From NCBI GenBank assembly GCA_944376715.1, contig CALWDO010000028.1, positions 1 to 39,613 of the forward strand: a stretch of DNA of 39,613 bases. Direction: 5' to 3'. How positions within the stretch are numbered: position 1 is the stretch's first letter; every line of letters starts with the position of its first letter. Of this stretch, positions 38,263 to 39,613 are shown piece by piece. Origin of the DNA: an uncultured Lachnoclostridium sp. (GTDB lineage: Bacteria; Bacillota; Clostridia; Lachnospirales; Lachnospiraceae). Position numbers and translations under genes: made by a program. The notes beneath the pieces are model-generated. The model worked only from the letters and a program-made list of their open reading frames with translations. It ran no database searches and had not been told where the DNA came from.

Positions 38263-38276
38263 CCCTATCTTCGTTT

Positions 38277-39425
38277 TTACCTATTCTTCTGGAAAAACTG
38301 CGGAATTTTAATCTCCTGTTCCTCCACAGAACTCTCCGGCTTCTTAAAGGTCTTCAGGCCTGGAAGAGGCTGAACTGATGTCTTCTTAAGCTCCGGTTTC
38401 TTCAAACCGGACACAGGTGTCTGTGTCTTCTGGCCTACCGGTCGGTAAGCCGGCAGAACAGATTTCGCTCCGGCGGTATCCTGAAGGCCGGTAGCGATCA
38501 CGGTAATGCTGACTTCATCTGTATGACTGGAATCATACATGGCTCCAAAGATCACATTCGCGTCCTCGCCTACCTGCTCCTGTACATAGCTTGCCGCCTC
38601 GTTGGCATCAATCAGAGAGATATCACCGGATACATTGATGATGACATGAGTCGCTCCGGCGATAGTAGTCTCCAGAAGAGGACTGGTTACAGCCTGTTTT
38701 ACCGCCTCCAGCGCCTTGTCGTCCCCTCTTGCCGTACCGATACCGATATGCGCAATACCCTTGTCAGTCATGACTGTCTGTACATCTGCGAAGTCAAGAT
38801 TGATCAGGGCAGGCATATTGATCAGATCCGTGATCCCCTGTACTGCCTGCTGCAGCACCTCATCCGCTTTCTTTAAAGCTTCAGGCATGGTCGTCCTGCG
38901 ATCCACAATCTCCAGAAGTTTGTCATTAGGAATCACAATCAGCGTATCCACAGACTCTTTTAACTTTTCGATCCCCAACAGCGCATTATTCATGCGCTGT
39001 TTTGCCTCAAAACGGAAAGGCTTCGTCACAACTCCCACCGTCAGGATGCCCATCTCTTTGGCTGCTTTTGCAAGTACCGGAGTAGCTCCCGTACCGGTTC
39101 CGCCGCCCATGCCGCAGGTCACGAATACCATATCCGCTCCCTGAATGGCTTCCTTCAGTTCCTCAATACTCTCTTCTGCCGCCTTCTCTCCAATTTCAGG
39201 CTTCGCGCCTGCTCCAAGTCCCTTGGTCAGCTTCTCGCCGATCTGGATGGCAGTCGGAGCTTTACAAAGCTTCAGGGCCTGCTTGTCCGTATTAACCCCG
39301 ATAAACTCTACTCCACCGATCTGCTCATCTACCATTCTATTTACAGCATTATTTCCTGCTCCGCCTACACCGATCACGATGATACGGGCAGCTGCTTCAG
39401 TTTCATTCGTCATGATTTCCAACAA
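38277..39425 (-). CDS. ftsZ: Cell-division protein FtsZ
   Basis: This 382-residue tubulin-like GTPase forms the Z ring at mid-cell. The GTP site is [13 protein letters not shown] (~19-31) and the tubulin signature GGGTGTG (107-113). The T7 loop region [13 protein letters not shown] supplies the catalytic Asp. The C-terminal linker (~320-370, Pro/Lys/Thr-rich) ends in [15 protein letters not shown], the peptide that binds partner proteins. Start is TTG at 39425 with AAGGAGG nine bases upstream; MLEI- beginnings are common in Lachnospiraceae. It has its own promoter and a terminator downstream. The end of a division-protein gene lies upstream, as expected for the division cluster. Confidence 0.97.
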   Translation of the reverse strand: MLEIMTNETEAAARIIVIGVGGAGNNAVNRMVDEQIGGVEFIGVNTDKQALKLCKAPTAIQIGEKLTKGLGAGAKPEIGEKAAEESIEELKEAIQGADMVFVTCGMGGGTGTGATPVLAKAAKEMGILTVGVVTKPFRFEAKQRMNNALLGIEKLKESVDTLIVIPNDKLLEIVDRRTTMPEALKKADEVLQQAVQGITDLINMPALINLDFADVQTVMTDKGIAHIGIGTARGDDKALEAVKQAVTSPLLETTIAGATHVIINVSGDISLIDANEAASYVQEQVGEDANVIFGAMYDSSHTDEVSITVIATGLQDTAGAKSVLPAYRPVGQKTQTPVSGLKKPELKKTSVQPLPGLKTFKKPESSVEEQEIKIPQFFQKNR

Positions 39426-39477
39426 GGCAATTATCCTCCTTCAAACACGATATCCCACGCTATCTTACAATACTATT

Positions 39478-39506
39478 ATTCTAGCCCCTTTTGCATAAAT
39501 ACGCAA
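39478..39506 (-). promoter_or_regulatory. Promoter of ftsZ
   Basis: Minus strand: -35 TTGCGT (39506-39501), a 17-base spacer, and -10 TAGAAT (39483-39478). The -35 lies inside the hairpin described below. Confidence 0.65.
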
Positions 39507-39536
39507 CTACATTTTTGCGGTTTTATGCATTTTTTT
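39492..39536 (+). terminator. Hairpin with T run on the plus strand, between divIB and ftsZ
   Basis: TGCATAAA (39492-39499) pairs with TTTATGCA (39522-39529), with an inner CGCAA/TTGCG pair. A run of seven T (39530-39536) follows on the plus strand only. No plus-strand gene precedes it; it may stop antisense transcription entering the division genes. Confidence 0.55.
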
Positions 39537-39541
39537 CAGGC

Positions 39542-39613
39542 TTATTTGGCTGCTTCCAACGAGATGTGGGTACTCTCATCGGTATAATTTTCCATATGTA
39601 GTGTTCCGGTCTT
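39542..39613 (-). CDS. C-terminal fragment of a probable DivIB/FtsQ cell-division protein
   Basis: The frame open at the window's right edge encodes KTGTLHMENYTDESTHIS and ends LEAAK-stop (TAA at 39544-39542), 23 residues. The '(K)TGTLHMENY' closing is typical of the extracytoplasmic end of DivIB/FtsQ in Firmicutes, and the gene usually lies directly before ftsZ when ftsA is absent. The fragment is too short for certainty. Confidence 0.5.
   Translation of the reverse strand, partial: KTGTLHMENYTDESTHISLEAAK

Noticed and set aside
38185-38276. Possible small RNA between ftsZ and aroE
   Set aside because: The structure is adequately explained as the ftsZ terminator with a 22-base loop followed by five T.

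Overview
The window looks like chromosomal DNA of an anaerobic Firmicute of the class Clostridia, most likely a gut Lachnospiraceae. The evidence is strong AGGAGG-type ribosome binding sites throughout, CIRCE heat-shock operators, a BirA-type biotin operator, a two-gene SufC/SufB iron-sulfur system with no cysteine desulfurase, a thioredoxin reductase lacking the NADPH-binding signature (as in clostridial ferredoxin-dependent enzymes), and a leaderless-looking ftsZ region next to aroE/aroD. No tRNA, rRNA, CRISPR array, transposase or phage gene was seen. Most genes are moderately GC-rich; only the first ~540 bases (a truncated AraC-type regulator) are clearly more AT-rich.

Layout. 1-4.6 kb (all minus): a truncated AraC regulator lies downstream of a tightly packed operon. 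The operon encodes a flavin (PNPOx-like)/2x[4Fe-4S] protein, a permease fused to a betaine/ergothioneine-type binding domain, its ATPase, and a class M-like sirtuin. 4.7-9.8 kb (minus): Lon protease under a CIRCE element, then oleate hydratase with an unusual N-terminal membrane anchor and a TetR regulator. 9.9-14.8 kb (plus): a class V aminotransferase overlapping a MATE exporter, an ECF sigma factor with its membrane anti-sigma partner, and two tandem Hsp20 chaperones under a second CIRCE. 14.8-19.2 kb (mixed): ketopantoate reductase, a ZIP metal transporter, thioredoxin convergent with the atypical thioredoxin reductase (which has a structured 180-nt leader), a DUF5655 protein, and BioY under a BirA operator.

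19.2-26.9 kb (minus): a family-5 (peptide/nickel/metallophore type) ABC importer. Its first gene is a SAM methyltransferase, and just upstream lie a LysR regulator and a second, paralogous methyltransferase. I consider this the best candidate for an undescribed system: import of a methylated small molecule or metallophore. 26.9-29 kb: a small lipoprotein with a response-regulator-type direct repeat upstream, then the minimal SufCB pair. 29-35.7 kb (minus): a TetR regulator, an MMPL/RND transporter with a palindromic operator, and a 1.2-kDa-residue-scale (about 1,207 aa) surface protein in which coiled coils and an acidic repeat region interrupt a GLUG beta-helix. This is a second candidate system, possibly for envelope export. 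35.7-39.6 kb (minus): an AIM24 protein, AroD, AroE, FtsZ, and the C-terminal end of a probable DivIB/FtsQ.

Functions and starts were assigned by reading motifs and ribosome binding sites by eye. No database search was run, so family names rest on recognised motifs and substrate assignments are tentative.
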